The notes under the pieces were generated by a model. That model was given only the letters and a program-made list of their open reading frames with translations, ran no database searches and was not told where the DNA came from. Source: Mycobacterium genavense ATCC 51234 (lineage in GTDB: Bacteria > Actinomycetota > Actinomycetes > Mycobacteriales > Mycobacteriaceae). From it: 64,000 nt of DNA. A program made the position numbers and the translations under genes. The stretch is from positions 806,001 to 870,000 of the forward strand of contig NZ_JAGZ01000001.1 in assembly GCF_000526915.1 (NCBI RefSeq), read 5' to 3'. Positions 39,609-48,449 of the stretch are shown piece by piece. Every line of letters begins with the position of its first letter. Within the stretch, counting starts at the first letter, position 1.

Positions 39609-42023
39609 GTGATCGGGAAGAGAGGTCAAGTGCGCAGGCTCGCGGGTCGGGCGCTGATCGGCGTGGCGACCACAGCGTTGGCCGTCGTGCTGTTGGCACC
39701 TACCGTGTCGGCGTCTCCGATCGGTGACGCCGAGGCCGCGATCATGGCCGAGTGGAGCAAGGCCGGCGGCGATACCTCCCCGCTGGGACCCCGCAAGGGT
39801 GATGTCTACCCGGTCGCCGACGGCTTCGCGTGCGACTTCGACGGCGGCAAGATGTACTTCACCACGGCCACCGGAGCGAAATTCATCTACGGGCCGATCC
39901 TGGAAAAGTACGACATGCTGGGCGGCGCGGCCGGCAGCGACCTGGGCTTTCCGACGATCAACGAGGTGCCCGGCCTGGCCGGGCCCGACACTCGCGTCGC
40001 CACGTTCTCGGCCAGCGACAAACCGGTGATCTACTGGACGCCCGATCACGGCGCGTTCGTCGTGCGCGGTGCCCTGAACGCCGCCTGGGACAAGCTCGGC
40101 AGCTCCGGCGGTGTGCTCGGAGCCCCGGTCTCCGACGAGACCTACGACGGTGAGGTGTCCTCGCAGAAGTTCACCGGCGGCCAGATCTCCTGGAACCGCA
40201 AGACCAAGGAATTCACCACCGAGCCAGCGAATTTGGCCGACCAGCTCAAGGGCCTGCAGGTCGCGATCGACCCGACCGCGGCCATCAACATGGCCTGGCG
40301 CGCGGCCGGCGGGGTCAACGGCCCGCTGGGCGCCAAGCAGGGTGGCCAGAATCCGATCGGCGGCGACGGCATCGTCCAGAACTTCGCCGGCGGCAAGGTG
40401 TTCTTCAGCCCGGCGACCGGCGCGGCCGCCGTCGAAAGCGACATCCTGGCGAAGTACGAGGCGGTGGGCGGCCCGGTCGGCAGCGACCTCGGGTTCCCGA
40501 CCGCCAACGAGTCCGACGGTGGCGTCAGCCCCAACAGCCGGATCGTTACCTTCTCGGCGGCCGACAAGCCGGTGATCTTCTGGACCTCCGACCACGGCGC
40601 TTTCGTCGTGCGCGGCGCCATGAAGGCCGCCTGGGATAAGCTGCGCGGCCCAACCGGAAAACTGGGCGCACCCGTCGCCGATCAGACCGTCGACGGCGAC
40701 GTGATCTCGCAGAAGTTCACCGGCGGCAAGATTTCGTGGAACCGCGCCAAGAACACCTTCTCCACCGACCCGGCCAACCTGGCTCCGCTGTTGTCCGGGC
40801 TGCAGGTGCAGGGGCAGAACCAGCCGAGCGGCTCCGCGCCGCCGCCGCACCCCAAGAAGTGGTTCAGCTGGAGCTGGTGGTACCTGTTCGCCGTGGTCCC
40901 GCTGCTGGTTCTGGTGCTGCTGGCGGTGTTCGTGGCGCTGCGCTGGCTCCGGCATCGCGCGGGGCGCAACAGCGCACCCTATGACCTGGAGCGCGACGTC
41001 GACGTCGGCGGCTATGACGACGCGGGCGAGCCGCGCTGGGGACCCGACTACGCCTCCGATTACGCTCAGGCGTCCACCGAGCACTTCTCGTTCGGCGACG
41101 CGCACGCACCGGAACGCCACGACACCCATGACGCACCGCTGGCCAGGTGGCCGCACGCACCAGAAACGGCCGACCTGGACGGGAACGGCGGATACGACGA
41201 GCCGCCGGCGCCGGTCACCGAAGAGGAATGGGATCATCTGGAGGTCGACGAGCGGGATCCTGACTCCGTCGACACCGATTCCATCCCCGTGGTGTCGGCC
41301 GCGGACCTGTCCGAGGCCGGCTACGGCGACGAGCTTCCGGAAGCCGGCTACCCCGAGAGCCCCGATATACCGGAGGCCGCGTACCCGGACGTCGTCCCGG
41401 AAGACGACTACGCCGACTACACCGACGCCGGCGAAGGCGCCTACCCCGACGCCGGCTACCCGGAGGCGGGCTATCCGGAGGCCGCCGACGCCGGCTATCC
41501 GGAAGGCGCCGACGAGACTGCCGCCTATCCGCAGGGGGGCTACCCGGGCGCCGAGGATCGGGCCTATCCCGAAGCCGGCTATCCCGCCGAAGAGCCGGAG
41601 GCCGCGCATCCCGACATCGCCGTGCCGCACACGCCGCCGGATCTCGCCGGCGCGGGCGGTGCGGCCTCCGGTGCCGCTGCTGCGGGTGGCGCCGCGGCGG
41701 GTGGGGCCGCATCCAGCCTGGCGGCCGCGCTGAGCGCCGCGTCCGGTAGCGGGCCGAGAGCCGGACGGCACGCCGCGGCGGACGACGAGGCGGACTACGC
41801 GCCGATAGCGGGCCTCGGGGCGCTGGGCCCGGCCGGACGCCCGACGATCCACCTGCCGCTGGAAGACCCCTACCAGATACCCGACGGCTATCCGATCAAG
41901 GCGAGCGCCCGCTTCGGCTTGTACTACACGCCGGACAGCGACCTCTACCACGACACGCTGGCCGAGATCTGGCTGTCCAGCGAGGAAGCCGCGCTGGTCA
42001 ACGGCTTCGTGAAAGCCGACTGA
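39609..42023 (+). CDS. LGFP-repeat exported membrane protein (Rv2721c-like)
   Basis: 804 residues from GTG 39609. Signal peptide (LIGVATTALAVVLLAPTVSASP), then about seven LGFP repeats (GAPVSDET, GSDLGFPTINE, GSDLGFPTANE with WTPDHGAFVVRGALNAAWDKLG), a domain thought to bind the cell wall or arabinogalactan. A proline hinge and membrane helix (WYLFAVVPLLVLVLLAVFVAL, near 420-440) are followed by a long acidic cytoplasmic-side tail with tandem YPEAGYPEA-type repeats (about 570-670), an Ala/Gly run, and a conserved terminal domain LEDPYQIPDGYPIKASARFG with PDSDLYHDTLAEIWL. Longer than Rv2721c (699) through the repeat tail. Role in envelope maintenance inferred. Confidence 0.82.
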   Translation: MIGKRGQVRRLAGRALIGVATTALAVVLLAPTVSASPIGDAEAAIMAEWSKAGGDTSPLGPRKGDVYPVADGFACDFDGGKMYFTTATGAKFIYGPILEKYDMLGGAAGSDLGFPTINEVPGLAGPDTRVATFSASDKPVIYWTPDHGAFVVRGALNAAWDKLGSSGGVLGAPVSDETYDGEVSSQKFTGGQISWNRKTKEFTTEPANLADQLKGLQVAIDPTAAINMAWRAAGGVNGPLGAKQGGQNPIGGDGIVQNFAGGKVFFSPATGAAAVESDILAKYEAVGGPVGSDLGFPTANESDGGVSPNSRIVTFSAADKPVIFWTSDHGAFVVRGAMKAAWDKLRGPTGKLGAPVADQTVDGDVISQKFTGGKISWNRAKNTFSTDPANLAPLLSGLQVQGQNQPSGSAPPPHPKKWFSWSWWYLFAVVPLLVLVLLAVFVALRWLRHRAGRNSAPYDLERDVDVGGYDDAGEPRWGPDYASDYAQASTEHFSFGDAHAPERHDTHDAPLARWPHAPETADLDGNGGYDEPPAPVTEEEWDHLEVDERDPDSVDTDSIPVVSAADLSEAGYGDELPEAGYPESPDIPEAAYPDVVPEDDYADYTDAGEGAYPDAGYPEAGYPEAADAGYPEGADETAAYPQGGYPGAEDRAYPEAGYPAEEPEAAHPDIAVPHTPPDLAGAGGAASGAAAAGGAAAGGAASSLAAALSAASGSGPRAGRHAAADDEADYAPIAGLGALGPAGRPTIHLPLEDPYQIPDGYPIKASARFGLYYTPDSDLYHDTLAEIWLSSEEAALVNGFVKAD

Positions 42024-42039
42024 CCGAGGCTTTCGGCGG

Positions 42040-42741
42040 CTACACCTTGCGGATCACCGTCACGACCTTGCCGAGCACGGTCGCGTCGTTGCCGGGGATC
42101 GGATCGAACGCCGGGTTGTGCGGCATCAGCCACACCTGACCACCCGCACGCTTGAACGTCTTGACGGTGGCCTCACCGTCGAGCATGGCGGCGACGATGT
42201 CGCCGTTGTCGGCGACGTTCTGCTGCCGCACCACCACCCAGTCGCCGTCGCAGATCGCGGCCTCGACCATCGAGTCGCCGACAACCTTGAGCAGAAACAG
42301 CGTGCCCTCGCCGACCAGCTCGCGCGGGAGCGGGAAGACGTCCTCGACGGCTTCCTCGGCCAGGATCGGCCCACCAGCCGCGATCCGCCCGAGCACGGGG
42401 ACGAACGTGGGCTCCGGCAGGACGTCGGACCCGGCGACCTCGGTCGCCGGCGCGGCCGCGGTCGTGTCGTCGGCCCCGCGGACGTCGACGGCCCGGGGGC
42501 GGTTCGGGTCGCGACGCAGGTGTCCCTTGCGTTCGAGGGTGCGCAGTTGATGCGCCACCGACGAGGTCGAGGTCAGGCCGACGGCATCGCCGATCTCCCT
42601 GATGCTCGGCGGATAGCCACGGGTGGTCACCGACTCTCGGATGACGTTCAAGATGGTGCGTTGCCGCTGCGTAAGCGATGAATCCACGGAGTGCAGCCAG
42701 GTGTCGGAGCCGGTCGCCGAAGTGTCGTTGCTGTCGCTCAT
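42040..42741 (-). CDS. lexA: SOS repressor LexA
   Basis: 233 residues from ATG 42741. N-terminal winged helix ([40 protein letters not shown]) and S24 peptidase domain. Self-cleavage site Ala122-Gly123 in GRIAAGGPI, catalytic Ser157 in VVGDSMVEA and Lys194 in ATVKTFKR are present. Represses recA, itself and other SOS genes; cleavage is stimulated by RecA. Its own LexA box lies at 42774-42789. Diverges from the chiZ-like gene. Intact. Confidence 0.97.
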   Translation of the reverse strand: MSDSNDTSATGSDTWLHSVDSSLTQRQRTILNVIRESVTTRGYPPSIREIGDAVGLTSTSSVAHQLRTLERKGHLRRDPNRPRAVDVRGADDTTAAAPATEVAGSDVLPEPTFVPVLGRIAAGGPILAEEAVEDVFPLPRELVGEGTLFLLKVVGDSMVEAAICDGDWVVVRQQNVADNGDIVAAMLDGEATVKTFKRAGGQVWLMPHNPAFDPIPGNDATVLGKVVTVIRKV

Positions 42742-42773
42742 GGCACTGAATGTAGCCGCCTCGCACCCGAGAA

Positions 42774-42789
42774 TCAAACATGTGTTCGA
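42774..42789. promoter_or_regulatory. LexA (SOS) box upstream of lexA
   Basis: TCAAACATGTGTTCGA is the reverse complement of TCGAACACATGTTTGA, the box reported for M. tuberculosis lexA, and fits TCGAAC-N4-GTTCGA with one mismatch. It lies 33 bases before the lexA start and gives autorepression. Confidence 0.85.
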
Positions 42790-42974
42790 CTGGCGTGTCG
42801 CCGCCGCGGTGTTTCGCATGGAGTGGCCCGCACGACCGGCCGAATAACAATGGTGTAACTCTGCGACATATCGGGTATTTGAGGCGCATGGCAAGGCTGG
42901 CGACCGGCAGCAGTTGTCGGTGGCGTGGTCTAGCGTTTTGCTCGTGCGACACGCTTCGCTCAAATGTTCGGATT

Positions 42975-43011
42975 TCGAACACACGAGCGATAGTGTCGAA
43001 CGCACGAGTGA
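42975..43011. promoter_or_regulatory. Two tandem degenerate LexA-like sites before the LysM gene
   Basis: TCGAACACACGAGCGA (42975-42990) and TCGAACGCACGAGTGA (42996-43011) are near-copies offset by 21 bases, about two helical turns. Each has one perfect TCGAAC half-site and a poor second half (GAGCGA, GAGTGA versus GTTCGA). They sit 28 to 64 bases before the LysM gene start; its M. tuberculosis counterpart is SOS-induced. Binding by LexA is a hypothesis. Confidence 0.45.
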
Positions 43012-43038
43012 GCATTTACACGACCGGAGGAACGCACC

Positions 43039-43542
43039 ATGACGCTCATGCACACAGTCTCACCGCGGACCAGCACTGTGCGGCGCCCGAGCGACGGGCT
43101 GGTCGTGCGGCCTCGCTACGACATCGCACGGACTCGCTATGGCCAGGAACGCGTGGTGCGCCGACCCGCGCCGGCCCGGCCGGCCGGAGCGCCGATGCGC
43201 TACCGCGGTACCGGCGTCTCGATGTCGGACGCGCCGCACGGCCGCCGCCCGGTCAGGCTCCGCACGACGGTGGGCCTGGCCCTGATGGCCGGGATGATCA
43301 CGCTGTGGCTGGGCCTGGTCGCCGACCTCGGTCAGATCGCCAACGGCGACGCCGCGGCCGCCCCGGTGCCGGACCGGCTGTCCGTCGTGCAGGTCGAGCC
43401 CGGCGAGTCGCTTCAGGACGTGGCGCACCGGGTGGCACCGGAAGCGCCGGCCCGCCAGGGCGCCGACCGTATCCGTGAACTCAACAACCTCGACTCCCCG
43501 GCGCTGGCCGCCGGTCAGACCCTCATCGCACCGGTCGGCTGA
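43039..43542 (+). CDS. LysM membrane protein, ChiZ/Rv2719c-like
   Basis: 167 residues. Long basic disordered cytoplasmic arm (many Arg/Pro/Tyr), one membrane helix ([20 protein letters not shown], about 77-97), and an outer LysM domain ([39 protein letters not shown]). In M. tuberculosis the SOS-induced Rv2719c (ChiZ) slows division by interacting with FtsI/FtsQ. ATG 43039 follows CCGGAGGAACGCACC. Paired divergently with lexA. Confidence 0.88.
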   Translation: MTLMHTVSPRTSTVRRPSDGLVVRPRYDIARTRYGQERVVRRPAPARPAGAPMRYRGTGVSMSDAPHGRRPVRLRTTVGLALMAGMITLWLGLVADLGQIANGDAAAAPVPDRLSVVQVEPGESLQDVAHRVAPEAPARQGADRIRELNNLDSPALAAGQTLIAPVG

Positions 43543-43699
43543 CGGCACCGCCGAGTTCACGAAAACCGCTCTACGCCAAGGCTCCTCGGTTCTCCCGGCG
43601 GTGACAGACCACGTGCTGCGGCTGCATTGGCCCGGCGGGGGAGCACACGGGTACGCTCGGAGTGTTCTTCCGAGATGCCGGCACAGCGAAGGAGCGGTC

Positions 43700-44164
43700 A
43701 TGCACTGCCCGTTCTGCCGCCATCCCGATTCTCGGGTGATCGACTCGCGCGAAACCGATGAAGGCCAAGCCATTCGGCGCCGCCGATCCTGCCCGGAGTG
43801 TGGGCGCCGGTTCACCACGGTGGAGACCGCGGTCCTGGCCGTCGTCAAGTGCAGCGGTGTCACCGAACCGTTCAGCCGCGAAAAGGTGATCAAGGGCGTG
43901 CGCCGCGCCTGCCAGGGCCGTCAGGTCGACGAGGACGCGCTGAATCTACTGGCCCAGCAGGTGGAAGACACCGTGCGTGCCGCCGGTTCGCCGGAGGTGC
44001 CCAGTCACGAGGTCGGGCTGGCGATCCTCGGCCCGCTGCGCGACCTGGACGAGGTAGCCTACCTGCGCTTCGCCTCGGTGTACCGGTCCTTCTCGTCGGC
44101 CGACGATTTCGAACGCGAGATCGCGGCGCTGCGCAAGCACCGCAAAGTATCGGCGCCGAGGTGA
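43700..44164 (+). CDS. nrdR: Ribonucleotide reductase repressor NrdR
   Basis: 154 residues. Zinc ribbon with Cys3, Cys6, Cys31 and Cys34 (CPFC...CPEC) and an ATP-cone from about residue 49 ([58 protein letters not shown]). Senses ATP/dATP and represses nrd operons. ATG 43700 follows GAAGGAGCGGTC. Overlaps the nitrobindin gene by GTGA. Confidence 0.96.
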   Translation: MHCPFCRHPDSRVIDSRETDEGQAIRRRRSCPECGRRFTTVETAVLAVVKCSGVTEPFSREKVIKGVRRACQGRQVDEDALNLLAQQVEDTVRAAGSPEVPSHEVGLAILGPLRDLDEVAYLRFASVYRSFSSADDFEREIAALRKHRKVSAPR

Positions 44165-44655
44165 CCTCGATGGCCCCGGATCTGCATCCCGACCTACAGG
44201 CGCTCGCCCCGCTGGTCGGCACCTGGGCCGGCCGGGGTGCGGGCGAATACCCGACGATCCAGCCCTTCGAGTATCTCGAAGAAGTGGTGTTTTCCCATGT
44301 GGGCAAGCCGTTTCTGGCCTACGCGCAAAAGACCAAGGGCGTGGCCGACGGCAAACCGCTGCACGCCGAGACCGGCTACCTTCGGGTGCCCGAGCCCGGT
44401 CACGTCGAGCTGGTGCTGGCACACCCCAGCGGCATCACCGAAATCGAGGTCGGCACCTGTTCCGTGACCGGCGACCGCATCGAAATCGAGCTGTCCGCCA
44501 CGGCGGTCGGACTGACTCCGACCGCCAAAGAGGTTTCCGCCCTTGGTCGTTCGTTCCGCGTCGACGACGGCCAGCTGTCCTACTCGGTACGGATGGGTGC
44601 GGTCGGGCAGCCTTTGCAGCATTATCTGGCAGCGGTGTTGCGGCGCCAGCCCTGA
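44161..44655 (+). CDS. Nitrobindin-family heme protein (Rv2717c-like)
   Basis: 164 residues, exactly the Rv2717c length. Ten-stranded beta barrel that binds heme b with a distal-free iron and reacts with nitric oxide. Seen: [19 protein letters not shown] (family signature), [46 protein letters not shown], and the C-terminal proximal histidine in [15 protein letters not shown] 44161 couples it to nrdR; ATG 44170 is an alternative. Confidence 0.88.
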   Translation: MTSMAPDLHPDLQALAPLVGTWAGRGAGEYPTIQPFEYLEEVVFSHVGKPFLAYAQKTKGVADGKPLHAETGYLRVPEPGHVELVLAHPSGITEIEVGTCSVTGDRIEIELSATAVGLTPTAKEVSALGRSFRVDDGQLSYSVRMGAVGQPLQHYLAAVLRRQP

Positions 44656-44657
44656 TC

Positions 44658-45344
44658 TCAATCCGGTTGTGTCACACCGTTGTTGACGACGCGACCGGCG
44701 ACGCGGATCCAGCCGTCGGGACTCCAGACGGTTTCCAGCCTCGATCCGCTGCCCTGGGTGATGCTCAGGTCTCGGCGCAGCTGGCCGGTGATCCGCAGTG
44801 CGGCGGAGCCGGTCGCTTCGTCTTCGGGCACACCGAGATTCGCGACGAACGTCCGGGAGCGCAACGAGCCGGCGGACCGGTCGGTCCAGGCCCATAGGTA
44901 GTGCGCGCTGTCGTCGGGAAACTGGCCGGGATCGGCGGCGAGAACTCGCTCCACGGAGTCGAATTCGTGCATGACGTACTCGGGACCCCAGTCCGGGCGG
45001 GCGCGGACGCCGACCAGGTCGTCCTCGTAGTGCACCCGGACGGCACCGGCCGGCACCCGCAGGGTATCGATTGCCGTGCCGTTGGCGCGCAACCACCACG
45101 CCGCCCCGACCGTCGGGTGACCGGCGAACGGAATCTCGACGCGTGGGGTGTAGATGGTGGCATGGGCCGTGGTTGCGCCGGCGGCCGGGAGATCGATGAA
45201 TACCGTTTCGCTGTAACCCAATTGGTTCGCCAGCCGTTGGCGATCGGCGGGGGCGACCCGGCTGGCGTCGACGACGCCCAGCGGATTGCCGAAGTTGCCG
45301 TCACGGTCGGTGAAGACACGTAACACCGTCACATCGATGCCCAT
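44658..45344 (-). CDS. PhzF-family isomerase-like protein (Rv2716-like)
   Basis: 228 residues, shorter than typical PhzF enzymes (about 280). Diaminopimelate-epimerase-like fold: [27 protein letters not shown] with the expected catalytic glutamate, [16 protein letters not shown] and a C-terminal [14 protein letters not shown]. The substrate is unknown. ATG 45344. Converges with the nitrobindin gene (2 bases) and sits 33 bases downstream of the dead hydrolase. Confidence 0.87.
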   Translation of the reverse strand: MGIDVTVLRVFTDRDGNFGNPLGVVDASRVAPADRQRLANQLGYSETVFIDLPAAGATTAHATIYTPRVEIPFAGHPTVGAAWWLRANGTAIDTLRVPAGAVRVHYEDDLVGVRARPDWGPEYVMHEFDSVERVLAADPGQFPDDSAHYLWAWTDRSAGSLRSRTFVANLGVPEDEATGSAALRITGQLRRDLSITQGSGSRLETVWSPDGWIRVAGRVVNNGVTQPD

Positions 45345-45377
45345 GGCCCGACTGTACGGGCCGGGTCAAACCAATTT

Positions 45378-46407
45378 CTAAGTGGCGCTGCGCTCGTCGG
45401 ATCCCATCGCGTTGAGCACCGCGACGCGGGTGTCGGCCGGTCCGGTGACGGTGCGTTCGCCGCTGCCGGTGCGCAGCAGCCCGCGAAGCGCGGCCTGGTC
45501 GTATTTGGCGGGGGCGGTGGTGTCGATGAAGCGCTGGACGACATCGATGAAGCGGGCCGGGTCTTCGTGGAACGGAAAGTGGCCGGAGCCGGCGAAGATC
45601 TCCAGCCGGGAACCGGGCATTGCGGTGTGTGCCATCCAGGCATGGCGGACGGGAACCACTACATCCGGTGCCCCAGACGATCTGCACCGGGATGGCCTCG
45701 GTCAAATAACATCGGTCCAGGAAGGTGACGATCTGCCCGCGCCAGTCCACCACCGCCCGCAGCGTCCGGCTGAACGCCTACGAGGCCGTCGGCTCCGGCA
45801 GGTCGTCCAGGATGCGCAACACATTCGGCAGATCCCGGCCCAATCCGGTCGATCCGATCGCCAGGCCGGCGAGCCGTCCCGCCAACTGGACCGCCGGCAG
45901 CACCAGGGGCAGCCGCAGCAGCGCCAGCGCCTCGGTCCCGATCGGCAGCGAGGCCAACCGGAAGGCGACGTTGACGTCCTTGGTGACCTCGCCGGCGGCC
46001 ACCAGGATGAGCCGCTCGACCAGATGCGGAAATTGGTAAGCGAATTGCATTGCCACCCCGCCGCCCAGGGAGTGGCCGATGATCGTCACACGCTCGATGT
46101 CGAGCACCGACAGCAGATCGCGCATGCCGTTGGCGTAGCCCGCCACCGAGTAGTCCGCCCGCGGTTTGTCGGACTGCCCGTGTCCCAGCAGATCGGGCGC
46201 GATCACCGTGAACCGCTGAGCGAGCTTGGCATGCACGGTATTCCACGTCGTCGAGTTGTCACCGATACCGTGGATCAACAGAATCGCCGGCCCGGAGCCC
46301 GCGATTCGGAACGCTCGCTTGTAGCCGTGGATGGTGCGGAACTCGAGCCTGGGGGTGGTCAGTTCGCGCACCGGCCGAAGATTGCTCTTGCGCTTGCGCT
46401 CGGTCAC
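45378..46407 (-). pseudogene. Alpha/beta hydrolase (Rv2715-like), two lesions
   Basis: Reading from ATG 46407 gives 209 intact residues with the oxyanion region LLIHGIGDNSTTW and nucleophile elbow IGHSLGGGVAM. At 45778-45780 the codon is TAG (LPEPTAS-stop), while the same frame continues AFSRTLRAVVDWRGQIVTFLDRCYL. Near 45673, after IVWGT, two bases are missing and the sense moves to another frame: DVVVPVRHAWMAHTAM, then GSGHFPFHEDPARF with the catalytic histidine, ending GSDERSAT at 45378. Corrected length would be about 343, like Rv2715. The lipase-type nucleophile survives but the catalytic His is out of frame behind the stop. Confidence 0.88.
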
Positions 46408-46442
46408 CTCGGCACCCCTGTCGTCGCGCCCCTTCCGGACAG

Positions 46443-47414
46443 TTAAGCCGGGTCGTCGTCGCGCTTCTTCTCCGCCTGCTGGGCAAGAAATCGCTCGAAC
46501 TCGGCACCGAGCTCGTCGCCGCTAGGCAGGTCCTCGTCGCGTGTTAGTAACGACCTGTTCTCCTGAGCGTCGATGAAGGCATCGTACTGGCGCTCTAGTG
46601 CGGCCACCACTTGAGCGACCTCGGCGCTGGCGTCGACCTGTTCGTCGATCTTGGCGCGGATCTCGGCCGCCGCCTCGCTCAGCACCGACAGCGGTAGGTC
46701 CAGCGAGCCCGTCTTGGCGACCTGCTCGAGCAGCGCCTGGGCGGCGGCGGGGTAGTCCGTCTGGGTCAGGTAGTGCGGGACGTGGACGGTGAAACCGACC
46801 ACCTCGTGCCCGTGCTGAGCCATCCGGTATTCCAGCAGGTTGGACGCGCTACCGGGAACCTGGATCTCCGAGATCCAGGGTTGGAAATCGGCGATCAGCT
46901 CGCGGTTGTTGGAGTGCGCGGTCAGCGTGATGGGCCGGGTGTGCGGAACCGCCATCGGGACGGTGCCCAGGCCGATGGTTTGCCGCACCCCCAGCCGCTC
47001 GGCCAGCAGGCGCACCGCGGTGATGAAGCGCTCCCACTTCAGATCCGGTTCCATCCCGGCCAGCAATAAAAACGGGGTGCCGACGCTGTCGCGCAGCGCG
47101 TACAGGCTCAGCTCCGGGTCGTCGTAGTTGGTGAAGTGGTCGGTCTTGAAGGTCATCAACGGCCGCCGCGAGCGGTAGTCCAGCAGCTCGTCGATGGCGA
47201 ACGACGCGACCAGCTCGGTGTCCAGGGCGGCCTTGAGGTGAGCCGCGGCCAGCCGTATCGCGTGGCCGGCGTCCGAGAAGCCCTCCAAGGCGTGCACCAG
47301 CACCGGGCCGCGGCCGTCCGATGTGACCAACTGGGGCGCCGGGAACTCCAGCTCGTACATGCCGGGTTGCCCTGGCTGGTAGTAGAGATCGTCGTCGCGA
47401 TGCTCGTCAGACAT
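46443..47414 (-). CDS. PAC2-family protein (Rv2714-like)
   Basis: 323 residues. Proteasome assembly chaperone 2-like fold: MYELEFPAPQLVTSDGRGPVLVHALEG, GFSDAGHAIRLAAAHLK, FLLLAGMEPDLKWERFI, VGLGTVPMAVPHTRP-like TIGLGTVPMAVPHTRP, GFTVHVPHYLTQTDYP. C-terminal coiled coil ends FLAQQAEKKRDDDPA. Role in actinobacteria unknown; only the archaeal/eukaryotic relatives help build proteasomes, so the link is speculative although mycobacteria have one. Upstream of the dead hydrolase on the same strand. Confidence 0.87.
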   Translation of the reverse strand: MSDEHRDDDLYYQPGQPGMYELEFPAPQLVTSDGRGPVLVHALEGFSDAGHAIRLAAAHLKAALDTELVASFAIDELLDYRSRRPLMTFKTDHFTNYDDPELSLYALRDSVGTPFLLLAGMEPDLKWERFITAVRLLAERLGVRQTIGLGTVPMAVPHTRPITLTAHSNNRELIADFQPWISEIQVPGSASNLLEYRMAQHGHEVVGFTVHVPHYLTQTDYPAAAQALLEQVAKTGSLDLPLSVLSEAAAEIRAKIDEQVDASAEVAQVVAALERQYDAFIDAQENRSLLTRDEDLPSGDELGAEFERFLAQQAEKKRDDDPA

Positions 47415-47623
47415 CGGGTGTTGCCTCCTCTCGGGAATCCTCCAGGGTGCCCTAACCAGTGTCTCCCGAATTCATCGGCACCTGTACATGACACGGCATG
47501 ACGCGCGAACGTAATCCGGGTGGAACATTTTTCGGCGGTACCGCAGCTGCGGGCAAATCTACCGCCGCGGTGTGCGGCGTCGAATCCCGCTTCCAGCCCG
47601 CAGGTCGGGCATGATGGGAATCG

Positions 47624-48445
47624 ATGCGCGTCCGGCTGCTGCTGCTCTGCCCACTGGTCGGCCTGGCGACGTTACTGGCGTCGTGCGGGCGCCCGGTGCT
47701 GCACGTATCGCTGCCCACCAGCACCGAGGCGCCGAAGACGAGCATGTCCGTCCAGCGCCTCAGCCAGCCCGAGCCGGGCGCGGTCGCGGGCCCGGTGGAC
47801 CCGGACCGGCGGGTGGGAGCGATCTTCTTGGACGGCAGCACCCAGCACGTGTGCACCGGCTCGGTGCTGCATTCGGCGGCCGGCAACCTGGTGCTGACGG
47901 CCGCGCACTGCTTGGCCGGAGCCGCCCGGATCACGTTCGTGCCCGGCTTGTCCGGCAACGCCGCGCCACCCGATCTGTGGAACGCCGACAACGTCTACCT
48001 TGATCCCCGGTGGCTGGCCAGCAAGGATCCACACGCCGACTACGCCATCGCGCGGGTCAACAGCGACCAGGGCGGATCGGTGGAGTCGCGCGCCGGTCTG
48101 GCGCTGACCCTGGGCACCGCCCCGCCGCCGAGCAGTCACGTCACGGTCGTGGGCTATCCGTCCGGCGTGGGCGGCTCGCCGATCGGCTGCCAGGGCAGCA
48201 CCGCGGTCACCGACGGTGGATTTCCCTCACTGGTGTGCCAAGGGCTGGTCGGCGGCACCAGCGGCGCGCCGTGGGTCAGCGGAACCACCGTCGTCGGGCT
48301 GATCGGCGGACTCGAGCGCGGCGGCTGCGCCGAGAACGTGTCCTACTCCGCGCCGTTCGACGACCACATCGCCGCGCTGCTGGCCCGCGCCGAAGCCGGC
48401 GGACCGGGTGATCCGATACCGGTCGACCTGGACGACACCTGCTAG
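47624..48445 (+). CDS. Trypsin-like serine protease lipoprotein
   Basis: 273 residues. A lipobox LLASC places the lipidated Cys at residue 21. The trypsin fold has a full triad: His95 (LTAAHC), Asp139 (DYAIARV) and Ser213 (GGTSGAP). Pairs of cysteines (VCTG/AAHC; IGCQ/LVCQ; GGCAENV and the C-terminal Cys) may form disulfides. The specificity pocket is not readable with confidence. It lies between the PAC2 gene and sthA, a place without a counterpart in M. tuberculosis H37Rv as I recall it. ATG 47624. Probably acts at the cell surface; substrate unknown. Confidence 0.85.
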   Translation: MRVRLLLLCPLVGLATLLASCGRPVLHVSLPTSTEAPKTSMSVQRLSQPEPGAVAGPVDPDRRVGAIFLDGSTQHVCTGSVLHSAAGNLVLTAAHCLAGAARITFVPGLSGNAAPPDLWNADNVYLDPRWLASKDPHADYAIARVNSDQGGSVESRAGLALTLGTAPPPSSHVTVVGYPSGVGGSPIGCQGSTAVTDGGFPSLVCQGLVGGTSGAPWVSGTTVVGLIGGLERGGCAENVSYSAPFDDHIAALLARAEAGGPGDPIPVDLDDTC

Positions 48446-48449
48446 CCGG

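Noticed and set aside
39045..41951. 968-residue open frame antisense to the LGFP-repeat gene
   Set aside because: High-GC shadow of a strongly biased gene; composition is Val/Arg/Gly-rich without domains, while the other strand has clear LGFP repeats.
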